Below, piece after piece: positions 8,560-14,659 of a stretch of 33,620 bases of DNA. A program made the position numbers and the translations under genes. Below the pieces are notes generated by a model. That model had not been told where the DNA came from and did not search any database. It saw only the letters and a list, made by a program, of their open reading frames with translations. Within the stretch, counting starts at the first letter, position 1; each line of letters starts with the position of its first letter. Source of the DNA: Cytophagaceae bacterium (lineage in GTDB: Bacteria > Bacteroidota > Bacteroidia > Cytophagales > UBA9547); assembly GCA_027488865.1 (NCBI GenBank), contig JAIYAU010000055.1, positions 1-33,620 on the forward strand, in the 5' to 3' direction.

Positions 8560-9779
8560 AACCCTTCCTCAATTTCTAAAAGTGAGTCAAATAATTGATT
8601 TACCTTTCCAAGAGACATATTGAGGTAGTTATTATCAGAGGGTATCCCTTCGAAATTTCCAAGTTTATTGATTGTTCCGTCCTTCTCATCCAATTCATAG
8701 ATCACCAAATCATTAGGTGCAACAGTAGAATTTAAAGGTACGATGGCATTTAGTTTTTCTTTTGTCCTTTCCTTTTCTAATATTCTTCCTTTTAATGAGT
8801 CTGCCTTTATAGCCAACGTCAAATAATTGATTAAATAAGGACTATGTGTAGTCATAATCAGTTTATTGCCCTCATTCATATTGTTAAACTTCAATAAGTC
8901 ATTCAACAGTTGTTGTTGGGAGATGGGGAATAGGTTTTGCTCGGGTTCTTCTACAATATTGATAAAAGCTTTATTCTGAAACCTAGCTTTAATTTCTCTA
9001 ACTTTCATTAGCTTATCTTCATCAGTTAGGCTAAGGTTCAGCATGATGTCGGCAATTTCCTTGTTCATTCTAATACTTTGATCTACATTAATATTAGCTG
9101 CATTAATTTCAGAGCCACTTTTAATAATTTCTGCTAAATTTTTAGATACTAAAAACAACGGAACTAGAGATTGGAAACCACTAGATGCGACCAACAAAGG
9201 GATATTAAAATCGTCTCCAATTATAAAAGAAGAGTCGGATTTAGATTCGTATTTATATCTAACTCCATTAATTGGCAAAGCAATTTCCTCCTCCTTTGTA
9301 TATGATTGGCCTATTTTCAATTCTTCAGCAAATTCAAAAAGAGGCTCTGGCAATCCTTTAACCCCTGTTGCATTCTTAATCACACTTAGAAAGTTCCGTT
9401 CAGCGGGAACATACATGATTTTAGGAACTACATAATCGCGTTTTTCAATTGGTTTAATAATGGGCCACGGATTCTCTATCTTATTGTATAAAATAGAATA
9501 TCGGTCCCCTACATAATCAATTATTGTATTCTCTTGGAAATAAACACTTAAATTTTGATACGCAAATTGCCTGAAAAAATCAATAAAAGACATGTTTGCG
9601 GAGAGATCACCTCTATTAATGGCTTTCTCCATCCACATTAGCGTCGATATCACCTTCGCCACTGTACTCTTGCCACTCCCTTGGTTTCCAATAAAAACCG
9701 TCACCTTTTTTATGTAGATCCATTTATCACCAAAACCTTTTTTGATGGGGCCGAAATTCTTTATTCTTATTTTGCTCAT
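8556..9779 (-). CDS. ABC/SMC-type AAA family ATPase, probable sensor of a two-gene defence-like system
   Basis: A 407-residue cytoplasmic ATPase of the AAA_15/AAA_21 (OLD/RecF-like) class. The N-terminus IRIKNFGPI is typical of the class, followed by Walker A GNQGSGKST (31-39), a signature-like SSGFQS (199-204), Walker B with catalytic Glu in INIVEEPEQNLFP (273-285) and an H-loop THSPYL (311-316). Between Walker A and the signature lies an about 150-residue variable insert, and Walker B is followed by a short C-terminal domain. There is no TOPRIM domain, unlike OLD or GajA. The partner nuclease gene overlaps its 3' end by 4 bp. Known pairs of this style (PARIS AriA/AriB, Septu PtuA/PtuB, RloA/RloB) are anti-phage systems; a similar role here is inference. 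Confidence 0.8.
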   Translation of the reverse strand: MSKIRIKNFGPIKKGFGDKWIYIKKVTVFIGNQGSGKSTVAKVISTLMWMEKAINRGDLSANMSFIDFFRQFAYQNLSVYFQENTIIDYVGDRYSILYNKIENPWPIIKPIEKRDYVVPKIMYVPAERNFLSVIKNATGVKGLPEPLFEFAEELKIGQSYTKEEEIALPINGVRYKYESKSDSSFIIGDDFNIPLLVASSGFQSLVPLFLVSKNLAEIIKSGSEINAANINVDQSIRMNKEIADIMLNLSLTDEDKLMKVREIKARFQNKAFINIVEEPEQNLFPISQQQLLNDLLKFNNMNEGNKLIMTTHSPYLINYLTLAIKADSLKGRILEKERTKEKLNAIVPLNSTVAPNDLVIYELDEKDGTINKLGNFEGIPSDNNYLNMSLGKVNQLFDSLLEIEEGL

Positions 9780-9797
9780 TTAATTCTTTCTAGCGTT

Positions 9798-9805
9798 CAA
9801 ATTTA
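9798..9805 (-). promoter_or_regulatory. Candidate -7 element (TAAATTTG on the minus strand) for the ATPase/nuclease operon
   Basis: An exact TAnnTTTG match reading toward the ATPase ATG at 9779, leaving a leader of about 14 nt. A short inverted repeat (ATGATC at 9873-9878, GATCAT at 9887-9892) lies about 70 bp further upstream and could be an operator, but this is weak. Confidence 0.5.
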
Positions 9806-10009
9806 CAAATATCTCAGCTATGATTTTTTAGACTCATTCTTTTTCATGAAGTAAGGTAGAAAATTTTTTCTGATGATCTTTGCATGGATCATTAAAACTT
9901 ACGCATAGAAATGGTCGTGTGGATAACTTAGAAATAAAAACCATACATAGAAAATTTGCTCAATAACCTCTTAGCTTGACGGCTATGGTGTGCCACAGAC
10001 CGAGGAAAC

Positions 10010-10104
10010 AGCAAGTGCTAATGTTACACCTTGCCATGATTATTTTATACAGTTCATACCTTTTATAGGCTAGATTCAGTAGGTGCTATTAAGGAACAAA
10101 TAGC
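10010..10104 (+). repeat. 95-bp direct repeat, copy A
   Basis: About 95% identical to copy B at 13876-13971, in the same orientation, with homology stopping abruptly at both ends. Its plus-strand reading ASANVTPCHDYFIQFIPF is interrupted by a 1-bp difference relative to copy B, after which RLDSVGAIKEQIA resumes in another frame. It is probably the decayed 3' end of a gene. The two copies bracket the segment carrying the GxxExxY, lipoprotein and Fic genes. Confidence 0.85.
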
Positions 10105-10140
10105 GGATAAATGATCACCCCTTCCATAACAAGAAGAGGC

Positions 10141-10295
10141 ATGATTGGTGATAGACAGAATTGGAAGTTGAGAGGCACCTTCATTTACGACAACATCACG
10201 TAATGGACAACTGGCAAGCTAAAGCACAAAATAAAAGGGATAAAGTGGTTGGAATTGCGGATGAGGTTGGGTATTATGGTGCGAAGTTAATGTAG
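10141..10295 (+). pseudogene. Possible decayed gene fragment
   Basis: Two short frames in this stretch read like protein rather than random sequence. From 10141 one reads MIGDRQNWKLRGTFIYDNIT and then a stop. In a second frame from 10203 another reads MDNWQAKAQNKRDK, continues through VVGIADEVGYYGAKLM, and stops at 10293-10295. The last 12 codons overlap the 120-bp repeat, whose other copy keeps the reading (DEIGYYGAKLM, stop) with only a Val to Ile change. I do not recognise the parent protein. It may equally be a chance reading. Confidence 0.3.
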
Positions 10296-10378
10296 CCATG
10301 CAAACACGGACTGGCGGGAGTGAAAAGCGTGATGCTTAACGAATAAAAGGTACAAGCGCGACGCTTGCACCATAAGGA
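10259..10378 (+). repeat. 120-bp direct repeat, copy 1 (MITE-like)
   Basis: By my alignment it matches copy 2 (12087-12206) at 114 of 120 positions. Within it, TTATGGTGC (10274-10282) and its reverse complement GCACCATAA (10367-10375) form terminal inverted repeats of a 102-bp core. After one unpaired base the match extends by AAG/CTT. The right end contains a 10-bp-arm palindrome (10349-10371). The architecture resembles a small non-autonomous element or REP-like repeat. No transposase is present in the window. Confidence 0.8.
10349..10371 (+). repeat. Palindrome in repeat copy 1
   Basis: GGTACAAGCG (10349-10358) and CGCTTGCACC (10362-10371) pair over 10 positions with a single A/C mismatch around a 3-nt loop. 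The same outer arms and the same A/C mismatch recur in the palindrome at 12055-12078, with a different inner stem. Confidence 0.75.
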
Positions 10379-10393
10379 TTGGTTATTATTGGA

Positions 10394-10974
10394 TGTCAGA
10401 ACTATGATTTTTCTGATTTAGGTGATTGCCATGAATGTCTAAACTGTGACTTTTTGTAATTAAGGTGATGGCTATAGAGAGTAAAATATGATTAAAGAAC
10501 AATACAAACATTCCGAGCTAACGTCTAATATTATCAGATGCGCTATGACAGTTCATAGTACTTTGGGTAACGGATTTCAGGAGGTGATATATCAAAGGGC
10601 TTTAGAAATTGAAATGTCCGAAAGTGGCTTAACGTTTAGTCGGGAATTTGAAATGCCTATTTTTTACAAAAATCTACAAATTGGTACTAGGCGAGTTGAT
10701 TTTTTAGTAGAAGGTGTTATATCGGTTGAGTTAAAAGCCATAACAAAATTAGAAGATGTCCATTTGGCACAAGCAATTAACTATTTGGAAGCTTACAACC
10801 TTGAAATTGGTTTACTTATTAACTTTGGTGAAATAAGTTTGAATTTTAAACGACTTACAAATAAAAAAATCAAATTATGAATTGTATTGATGTAATTATA
10901 ATTGAAATGTGATTTATTGTATGATTAGAGAAATCAAAAAAATCATAACAATCAAATAAATCATAGTTCAGACA
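10394..10974. mobile_element. Putative GxxExxY unit: gene enclosed by a 17-bp inverted repeat and 9-bp-spaced TGATT words
   Basis: The left end TGTCAGAACTATGATTT (10394-10410) and the right end AAATCATAGTTCAGACA (10958-10974) are inverted copies matching at 16 of 17 positions. Going inward from the left end, TGATT or TGAAT words start at 10405, 10414, 10423 and 10432, exactly 9 bp apart. From the right end AATCA starts at 10959, 10950, 10941 and 10932, again exactly 9 bp apart. A second, degenerate left copy (TGTCTAAACTGTGAC, from 10436) follows. The unit is 581 bp and holds only the GxxExxY gene. A mobile or amplifying element is inferred; I see no convincing target-site duplication. Confidence 0.5.
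10488..10880 (+). CDS. GxxExxY family protein (PD-(D/E)XK nuclease fold)
   Basis: A 130-residue cytoplasmic protein. The family signature G29-F-Q-E32-V-I-Y35 lies in the first helix region, preceded by VHSTLGNG. The nuclease-type core follows: D71 in RRVDFLVEG, E81-L-K83 in ISVELKA, and Q95 with a downstream Tyr in AQAINYLEAY, the layout of PF13366/TIGR04256. The length is typical and all expected acidic residues are present, so it looks intact. Its role is unknown; these small proteins are common in Bacteroidota and often occur in several copies per genome. It is enclosed by inverted repeats (10394-10410, 10958-10974), so it may belong to a mobile unit rather than to a cellular pathway. The start at 10488 lies right after the second TGATT-type series. 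Confidence 0.9.
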   Translation: MIKEQYKHSELTSNIIRCAMTVHSTLGNGFQEVIYQRALEIEMSESGLTFSREFEMPIFYKNLQIGTRRVDFLVEGVISVELKAITKLEDVHLAQAINYLEAYNLEIGLLINFGEISLNFKRLTNKKIKL

Positions 10975-11110
10975 GGTTGGATTTGAGGATAGGGTTGGGT
11001 AATATTGTAGTAGTTGTTTACGATCTAAAAAAGAGGGACTCTTTTAGGTTAGAAGCCACATTGCGGCATATAGACCAAAGATTATAAAATACAACTGTAC
11101 ATTAGTAATT

Positions 11111-11899
11111 ATGAAAAGTTTAACTTTAATTCTACTGATAGTTATTTGTTGTGGTTGCGATAAACACAATACCAGTATTATTGATAAAATTGACTCAAGA
11201 GAGCTTACCGTAAGCAAGTCGGATTCTATAAATGAGTTTATATTAAGATATCCAGACAATAGGAAATTAATTGTTTATTACACTTCTAATGGTCTAAAGT
11301 CCTGTCGTGAATTACAAGGTAAGAATGTAGCTAGATCTTTATATAGAAAAGAGGGGAAAATTAATGAGATTAGTAGTTACAGTTATAATTATTTATCGGG
11401 AAGATGGTTTTGTGACTATACTAAATTTTATAAAGAGGGCGTGACTGACACAAGTAGGTCTCAGATGATTTCTTTTGAAGATTGGAAAGTGTTTAAAAAA
11501 GGTGAACGAGCAGAAATCAAAATTAATAACATTTTTTTGAGAAATGGGGTAGAAGTATACATGATTTATGGTTGCTTTGATAGCCAATTTAATTATACTA
11601 ACACTCAGGCGGTGGTGAAAAATATTGGTTTTAGTGCTGAAATAACTTTATGCTTAAATACCGATAATCTGGGGCATCAAAAGCTTCCAGTAGTTTTTGC
11701 CAATGTCAAGGATTTAAAAAATGGAGGTCACCAAGTCAGAGCAGTTCCTATAATGATTAATTACTATGTGAATGATTCCGAGCTTTTAACTTTTAATTCA
11801 GTTGAGTACCATAATAAATTGGAAGAACTCATTGAGAATGGAGGCATTGATACCTTACCACTCCCGCTAACGCAAGTTACTGTTCGTAAAGTTAAGTAA
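11111..11899 (+). CDS. Putative lipoprotein of unknown function
   Basis: A 262-residue protein with a lipoprotein signal: MKSLTLILLIVICCGC followed by DKHN, where Cys16 is the likely lipidated residue (lipobox ICCGC, somewhat atypical). The Asp at +2 is of uncertain meaning in this phylum. The mature part is beta-rich. A segment near 60-110 (KLIVYYTSNGLKSCRELQ, then KEGKINEISSYSYNYLSGRW) faintly recalls MORN-like or toxin-antitoxin immunity repeats (Y/F-x-x-G-x), but I would not assign that. The neighbours are the GxxExxY unit and the 120-bp repeat copy 2, so the gene sits inside the accessory island. A cargo or immunity-type role is speculation. Confidence 0.6.
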   Translation: MKSLTLILLIVICCGCDKHNTSIIDKIDSRELTVSKSDSINEFILRYPDNRKLIVYYTSNGLKSCRELQGKNVARSLYRKEGKINEISSYSYNYLSGRWFCDYTKFYKEGVTDTSRSQMISFEDWKVFKKGERAEIKINNIFLRNGVEVYMIYGCFDSQFNYTNTQAVVKNIGFSAEITLCLNTDNLGHQKLPVVFANVKDLKNGGHQVRAVPIMINYYVNDSELLTFNSVEYHNKLEELIENGGIDTLPLPLTQVTVRKVK

Positions 11900-12054
11900 G
11901 TTAGTTCCGAAAGTTGTGCCAATACAGTCACCACTTGCAGCATTTTTTATAATTTATCTCATGAGCGAAAAATACAGAATCTGGGAGGTGTTTATTGGAC
12001 AGATCTCATTGTATGGTTATACGGCTCCTGGAACTAAGTTCCTAATTTGTTTTG

Positions 12055-12078
12055 GGTACGGAAGTAAACTTCCGCACC
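12055..12078 (+). repeat. Palindrome with variable inner stem
   Basis: GGTACGGAAG (12055-12064) and CTTCCGCACC (12069-12078) pair around the loop TAAA with one A/C mismatch. The mismatch is at the same position as in the palindrome at 10349-10371, while the inner stem differs with paired changes on both arms. Confidence 0.7.
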
Positions 12079-12086
12079 AGAGTGGA

Positions 12087-12206
12087 GGATGAGATTGGGT
12101 ATTATGGTGCGAAGTTAATGTAGCCATGCAAACACGGACTAGCAGGAGTGAAAAGCGTGAGGCTTAACGAATAAAAGGTACAATCGCGACGTTTGCACCA
12201 TAAGGA
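12087..12206 (+). repeat. 120-bp direct repeat, copy 2 (MITE-like)
   Basis: Second copy of the element at 10259-10378, same orientation, six substitutions by my alignment. The inverted termini are intact (TTATGGTGC at 12102-12110, GCACCATAA at 12195-12203). Its internal palindrome (12177-12199) has one more mismatch than copy 1, so copy 1 may be the less decayed. It ends 14 bp from the Fic stop codon. Copies 1 and 2 bracket the GxxExxY unit and the lipoprotein gene. Confidence 0.8.
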
Positions 12207-12220
12207 GGGCCTCGCCATGG

Positions 12221-13621
12221 TTACCTCAACCCATTTTTCTTGGTGTGGAAGTCTATATGTTTATAAATTGTATCGCTGAGCTTGTCCACCACCAGTTTAA
12301 TATCTGAAGGACTAAGGGGTTGGTGCAAAAGCTTTTCGAATAGTTTTGTTTTTTTTCGCTCATTTTCATTACTAAATTCGTCCACAAATAAGGAGTATTT
12401 TATGTGTTCAAATTTTATTTCAATACAATAATTACAACCAAAGGTTTTTAGTCCTCCTTTAATAAGTGTTCCATAACTTGTGTTAATCCTTGTTATTGAT
12501 TCATGTTCTTGAAAAGGATTTTTTTCAGTTATTTGCAACTCAATCTTATCCAAGATTTCATTTGCGCTATCATTATTAAACATAACGGAGGCAAAGCCAT
12601 TGGCTAAATAAATATGGTGATTTGTTCCAGTAAACAAGCGGTTAAACTTTTGAATAGCAGGCACAACCTCTTTGATAAGATCACTTAACCAAGTATGGTA
12701 AATACTGATATAAACGTCTCGGTTAAAACTTAATTTTACGTCATTGTTAGGGTTGAGACTGTCTAACTCCCTTTCTAAGATAGCAATACGTTTGTCCAAG
12801 TCCTCTGGCTCATCGATGTTTTCCCCTTTGGCCGCTTTCACCGCTATGTTCAGGCTCCAAACTAGTTGTTCAGCTATATACTTTGTAAAGGCGTCGATGT
12901 TCCCCACATCGGCTTGATTTAATGCATTTAGATAGTACTTTTTGTCCGCCGATTTGATAATGATTGGAGGTAAGTTATTTTTTAACAATACATAGTTCAT
13001 CAGCAATCGGGAAATACGCCCATTACCGTCATCAAAGGGATGGATACAAACAAATTTATAGTGCAACAGCGCAGCCAATTCTACGGGATTCAACTCTTTC
13101 TTTTCGGTTTCTGATAAATACCATCGAACTAGTTCCCCCATTTGGATGGGTGTATCCATGGGAGAGGTATAGTGAAACATTTCACCATTTTGAAGTTGAA
13201 CAGAATTGGGGTGTTCCTTGTATTGCCCTACTTTGATAAGCCGTCTGGTCGGTTGTCCGTCATAGGTACGGGCCTCTTTCCAAAAGGGCTTTACCAATAT
13301 GATTTCATTTAATTGTTTGATGAAAGCTTCGGTAAGTGGGTATTCCGGGTTTATAGCACATTCTTGGATCAGTTTATACGCTACATCATGCGCTTTCATT
13401 TCTTCATACTCGCGCATTTCGTGTACTCCATCCGTCTTGTCGAATAATAACAACAGTTTTGTTTCACCATAAGTAAGTGTGTTCCCTTCAATATGGTTAC
13501 TGTTATAGTTGAATTCCATCCTGAATTTTTCATCTAACTTAACCTGAAACTCACGCTTCATAGGCTGCAAAGCATTCAGACTTTGTACTAATTTGTTAAT
13601 CTTACCGATGACGTTTTGCAT
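12221..13621 (-). CDS. Fic family protein (class II-like AMPylase)
   Basis: A 466-residue cytoplasmic protein. An N-terminal inhibitory-helix motif is visible (S41-N-H-I-E45-G46-N, fitting [S/T]xxxE[G/N]), so autoinhibition as in class II Fic enzymes is likely. The Fic core runs to about residue 260 and has the full catalytic loop HPFDDGNGRISR (194-205), with His194 as base and the Asn-Gly-Arg anion hole. Family role: transfer of AMP or another nucleotide moiety from a nucleotide substrate to hydroxyl side chains of a target protein. The C-terminal about 200 residues are not a winged helix I recognise and are unusually long, so they may choose the target. It is single and not paired with an obvious antitoxin, which fits intramolecular inhibition. 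It lies between the 120-bp repeat copy 2 and the 95-bp repeat copy B, inside the putative island. Confidence 0.9.
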   Translation of the reverse strand: MQNVIGKINKLVQSLNALQPMKREFQVKLDEKFRMEFNYNSNHIEGNTLTYGETKLLLLFDKTDGVHEMREYEEMKAHDVAYKLIQECAINPEYPLTEAFIKQLNEIILVKPFWKEARTYDGQPTRRLIKVGQYKEHPNSVQLQNGEMFHYTSPMDTPIQMGELVRWYLSETEKKELNPVELAALLHYKFVCIHPFDDGNGRISRLLMNYVLLKNNLPPIIIKSADKKYYLNALNQADVGNIDAFTKYIAEQLVWSLNIAVKAAKGENIDEPEDLDKRIAILERELDSLNPNNDVKLSFNRDVYISIYHTWLSDLIKEVVPAIQKFNRLFTGTNHHIYLANGFASVMFNNDSANEILDKIELQITEKNPFQEHESITRINTSYGTLIKGGLKTFGCNYCIEIKFEHIKYSLFVDEFSNENERKKTKLFEKLLHQPLSPSDIKLVVDKLSDTIYKHIDFHTKKNGLR

Positions 13622-13875
13622 ATTTTCAACTGATCCAACCAGCAGTTTTTCTTTTTATTACAAATGTGCAATTGGTTTTATCTATTTACCCCTTGTACAT
13701 CTTCTTGTTACGTACTTGTAAATATCTAAAAAATCCACTTATGTAAAAAATCGCGATCACCTTTTCTACAAGGTGTGTGGATAGGGGATAGGATTTGTTA
13801 GCTTCATTGTATTGGGGCTTAAATTGAAAAAAGATATAGAATGACATTGCCAAGATCTACAAATATTCTAAAATT

Positions 13876-13971
13876 AGCAAGTGCTAATGTTACACCTTGC
13901 CATGATTATTTTATACAGTTCATACCTTTTGGGAGGCTAGATTCAGTTGGTGCTATTAAGGAACAAATAGC
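13876..13971 (+). repeat. 95-bp direct repeat, copy B
   Basis: The partner of copy A (10010-10104). Here the plus-strand frame is open across the repeat and continues from ASANVTPCHDYFIQFIPF directly into GRLDSVGAIKEQIA, ending at a TAA at 13988-13990. So copy B is the undisrupted version and copy A carries a frameshift. Confidence 0.85.
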
Positions 13972-14093
13972 TACTTCTTACTTATCATAAACTCCAATGG
14001 CTTTAAAATAACGATATTACTATCCTTTATTTCGCTTGAATTTAACAGGAAAATTATGTCCCCTGTTTTAAATATAAATCAAATTATACTAGT

Positions 14094-14101
14094 TAAATTT
14101 G
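14094..14101 (+). promoter_or_regulatory. Candidate -7 element (TAAATTTG) for the T9SS-protein operon
   Basis: An exact TAnnTTTG motif 24 bp before the ATG at 14126, giving a leader of about 18 nt. No clear -33 TTG. Confidence 0.5.
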
Positions 14102-14125
14102 TCGTTGATCCTTAAATTAATCTAA

Positions 14126-14659
14126 ATGAAAAAGAACATTATCGCCTTAGTTGGCTTGTTGTGCTTGCACTTCATGGTTTATGCACAACCCAAGCTTATG
14201 ATAAATTTAAAAGAAAATCAGCAAACTGGTTTTTTTCTAAATGAAATCAAAAATATATCATTCACCCCCACAAACTTGGTACTCAATTTTGAAGATAACA
14301 ATCCTCAAAACATCTTGATAAACTCTATAAATAACTTCAGGGTGGAGGTAGTTTCCATCGTAACTGATATTGAAGACAATGAAATTGTCAATAAACAAAA
14401 CTCACTTAGTGCTGTGGCTTTGTTTCCAAATCCAGCAAGCGAAACAGTAACTGTGAAATATGAACTTCAAAAAAACGAAAAGGTAGAAATAGAAGTATTT
14501 AACCTCGCTGGCACTTCTTTATTATCCATTCAAGATGAAGGAGTTAGTGGTCAAAATTCCATCAGCTTACCACTAAACCAGTTGAACACTTCAGGAATTT
14601 ACTTGGTGAAGTTAAAGACCAACGATAAATTAGAAACCCTTAAACTTATAAAATACTAA
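14126..14659 (+). CDS. T9SS type A sorting domain-containing small exported protein
   Basis: A 177-residue protein with signal peptide MKKNIIALVGLLCLHFMVYA. A short region (about 21-80, with KNISFTPTNLVLNF) is followed by a complete type A T9SS C-terminal sorting domain (about 95-177): ALFPNPASETVTVKYEL, a central EVFNLAGTSLLS, then SGIYLVKLKTNDK and a final KLIKY. It should cross the outer membrane by T9SS and stay on the surface or be released. Its stop overlaps the next start (TAATG at 14657-14661), so it is translationally coupled to the 1306-residue protein. The cargo part is only about 70 residues, unusually small for a T9SS substrate, so it may serve as a surface anchor or partner for the large protein. 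Confidence 0.88.
   Translation: MKKNIIALVGLLCLHFMVYAQPKLMINLKENQQTGFFLNEIKNISFTPTNLVLNFEDNNPQNILINSINNFRVEVVSIVTDIEDNEIVNKQNSLSAVALFPNPASETVTVKYELQKNEKVEIEVFNLAGTSLLSIQDEGVSGQNSISLPLNQLNTSGIYLVKLKTNDKLETLKLIKY

Larger units (their letters stand above)
9780..10487. other. 708-bp non-coding or decayed stretch between the ATPase operon and the GxxExxY gene
   Basis: No intact gene is visible. In order it holds the ATPase promoter, a 95-bp direct repeat copy (10010-10104), a stretch with coding-like remnants (10141-10295), a 120-bp direct repeat copy (10259-10378) with a near-perfect palindrome (10349-10371), and the left inverted repeat and TGATT series of the GxxExxY unit (from 10394). The part from about 9960 to 10380 looks clearly richer in G and C than neighbouring DNA, which suggests foreign origin. 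Confidence 0.6.
11900..12220. other. 321-bp intergenic stretch with palindromes and repeat copy 2
   Basis: It holds a 43-codon frame (11961-12092, beginning MSEKYRIWEVFIGQ) that I do not consider a gene, a short palindrome GGAAC-TAA-GTTCC, the palindrome at 12055-12078 and the 120-bp repeat copy 2. The GC content appears higher than in the flanking genes. Confidence 0.5.
13622..14125. other. 504-bp intergenic region with repeat copy B
   Basis: It contains the Fic upstream region, a short inverted repeat CACCTT/AAGGTG near 13759, the 95-bp repeat copy B, and the promoter of the T9SS-protein operon. One 49-codon frame (13841-13990, starting MTLPRSTNILKL) runs through copy B. It may be a small gene or a gene remnant; I leave it uncalled because nothing outside the repeat supports it. 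Confidence 0.5.

Noticed and set aside
9918-9926. Perfect DnaA box (TTATCCACA on the minus strand), with a near-match at 13776-13784
   Set aside because: A single perfect 9-mer is expected by chance about once in a few such windows. There is no cluster, no AT-rich unwinding element and no dnaA or dnaN nearby, so I do not call an origin.
10881-11110. Possible third copy of the 120-bp repeat near 10987-11010
   Set aside because: Only about 24 bp are alignable and with several mismatches, so it is mentioned but not annotated as a copy.
11044-11259. Open frame antisense to the lipoprotein gene start
   Set aside because: It overlaps a better-supported gene with a lipoprotein signal and has no recognisable features.
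11961-12092. 43-codon frame beginning MSEKYRIWEVFIGQ
   Set aside because: It runs into the palindrome and the repeat copy, has no recognisable domain, and is probably a chance frame in a repeat-rich stretch.
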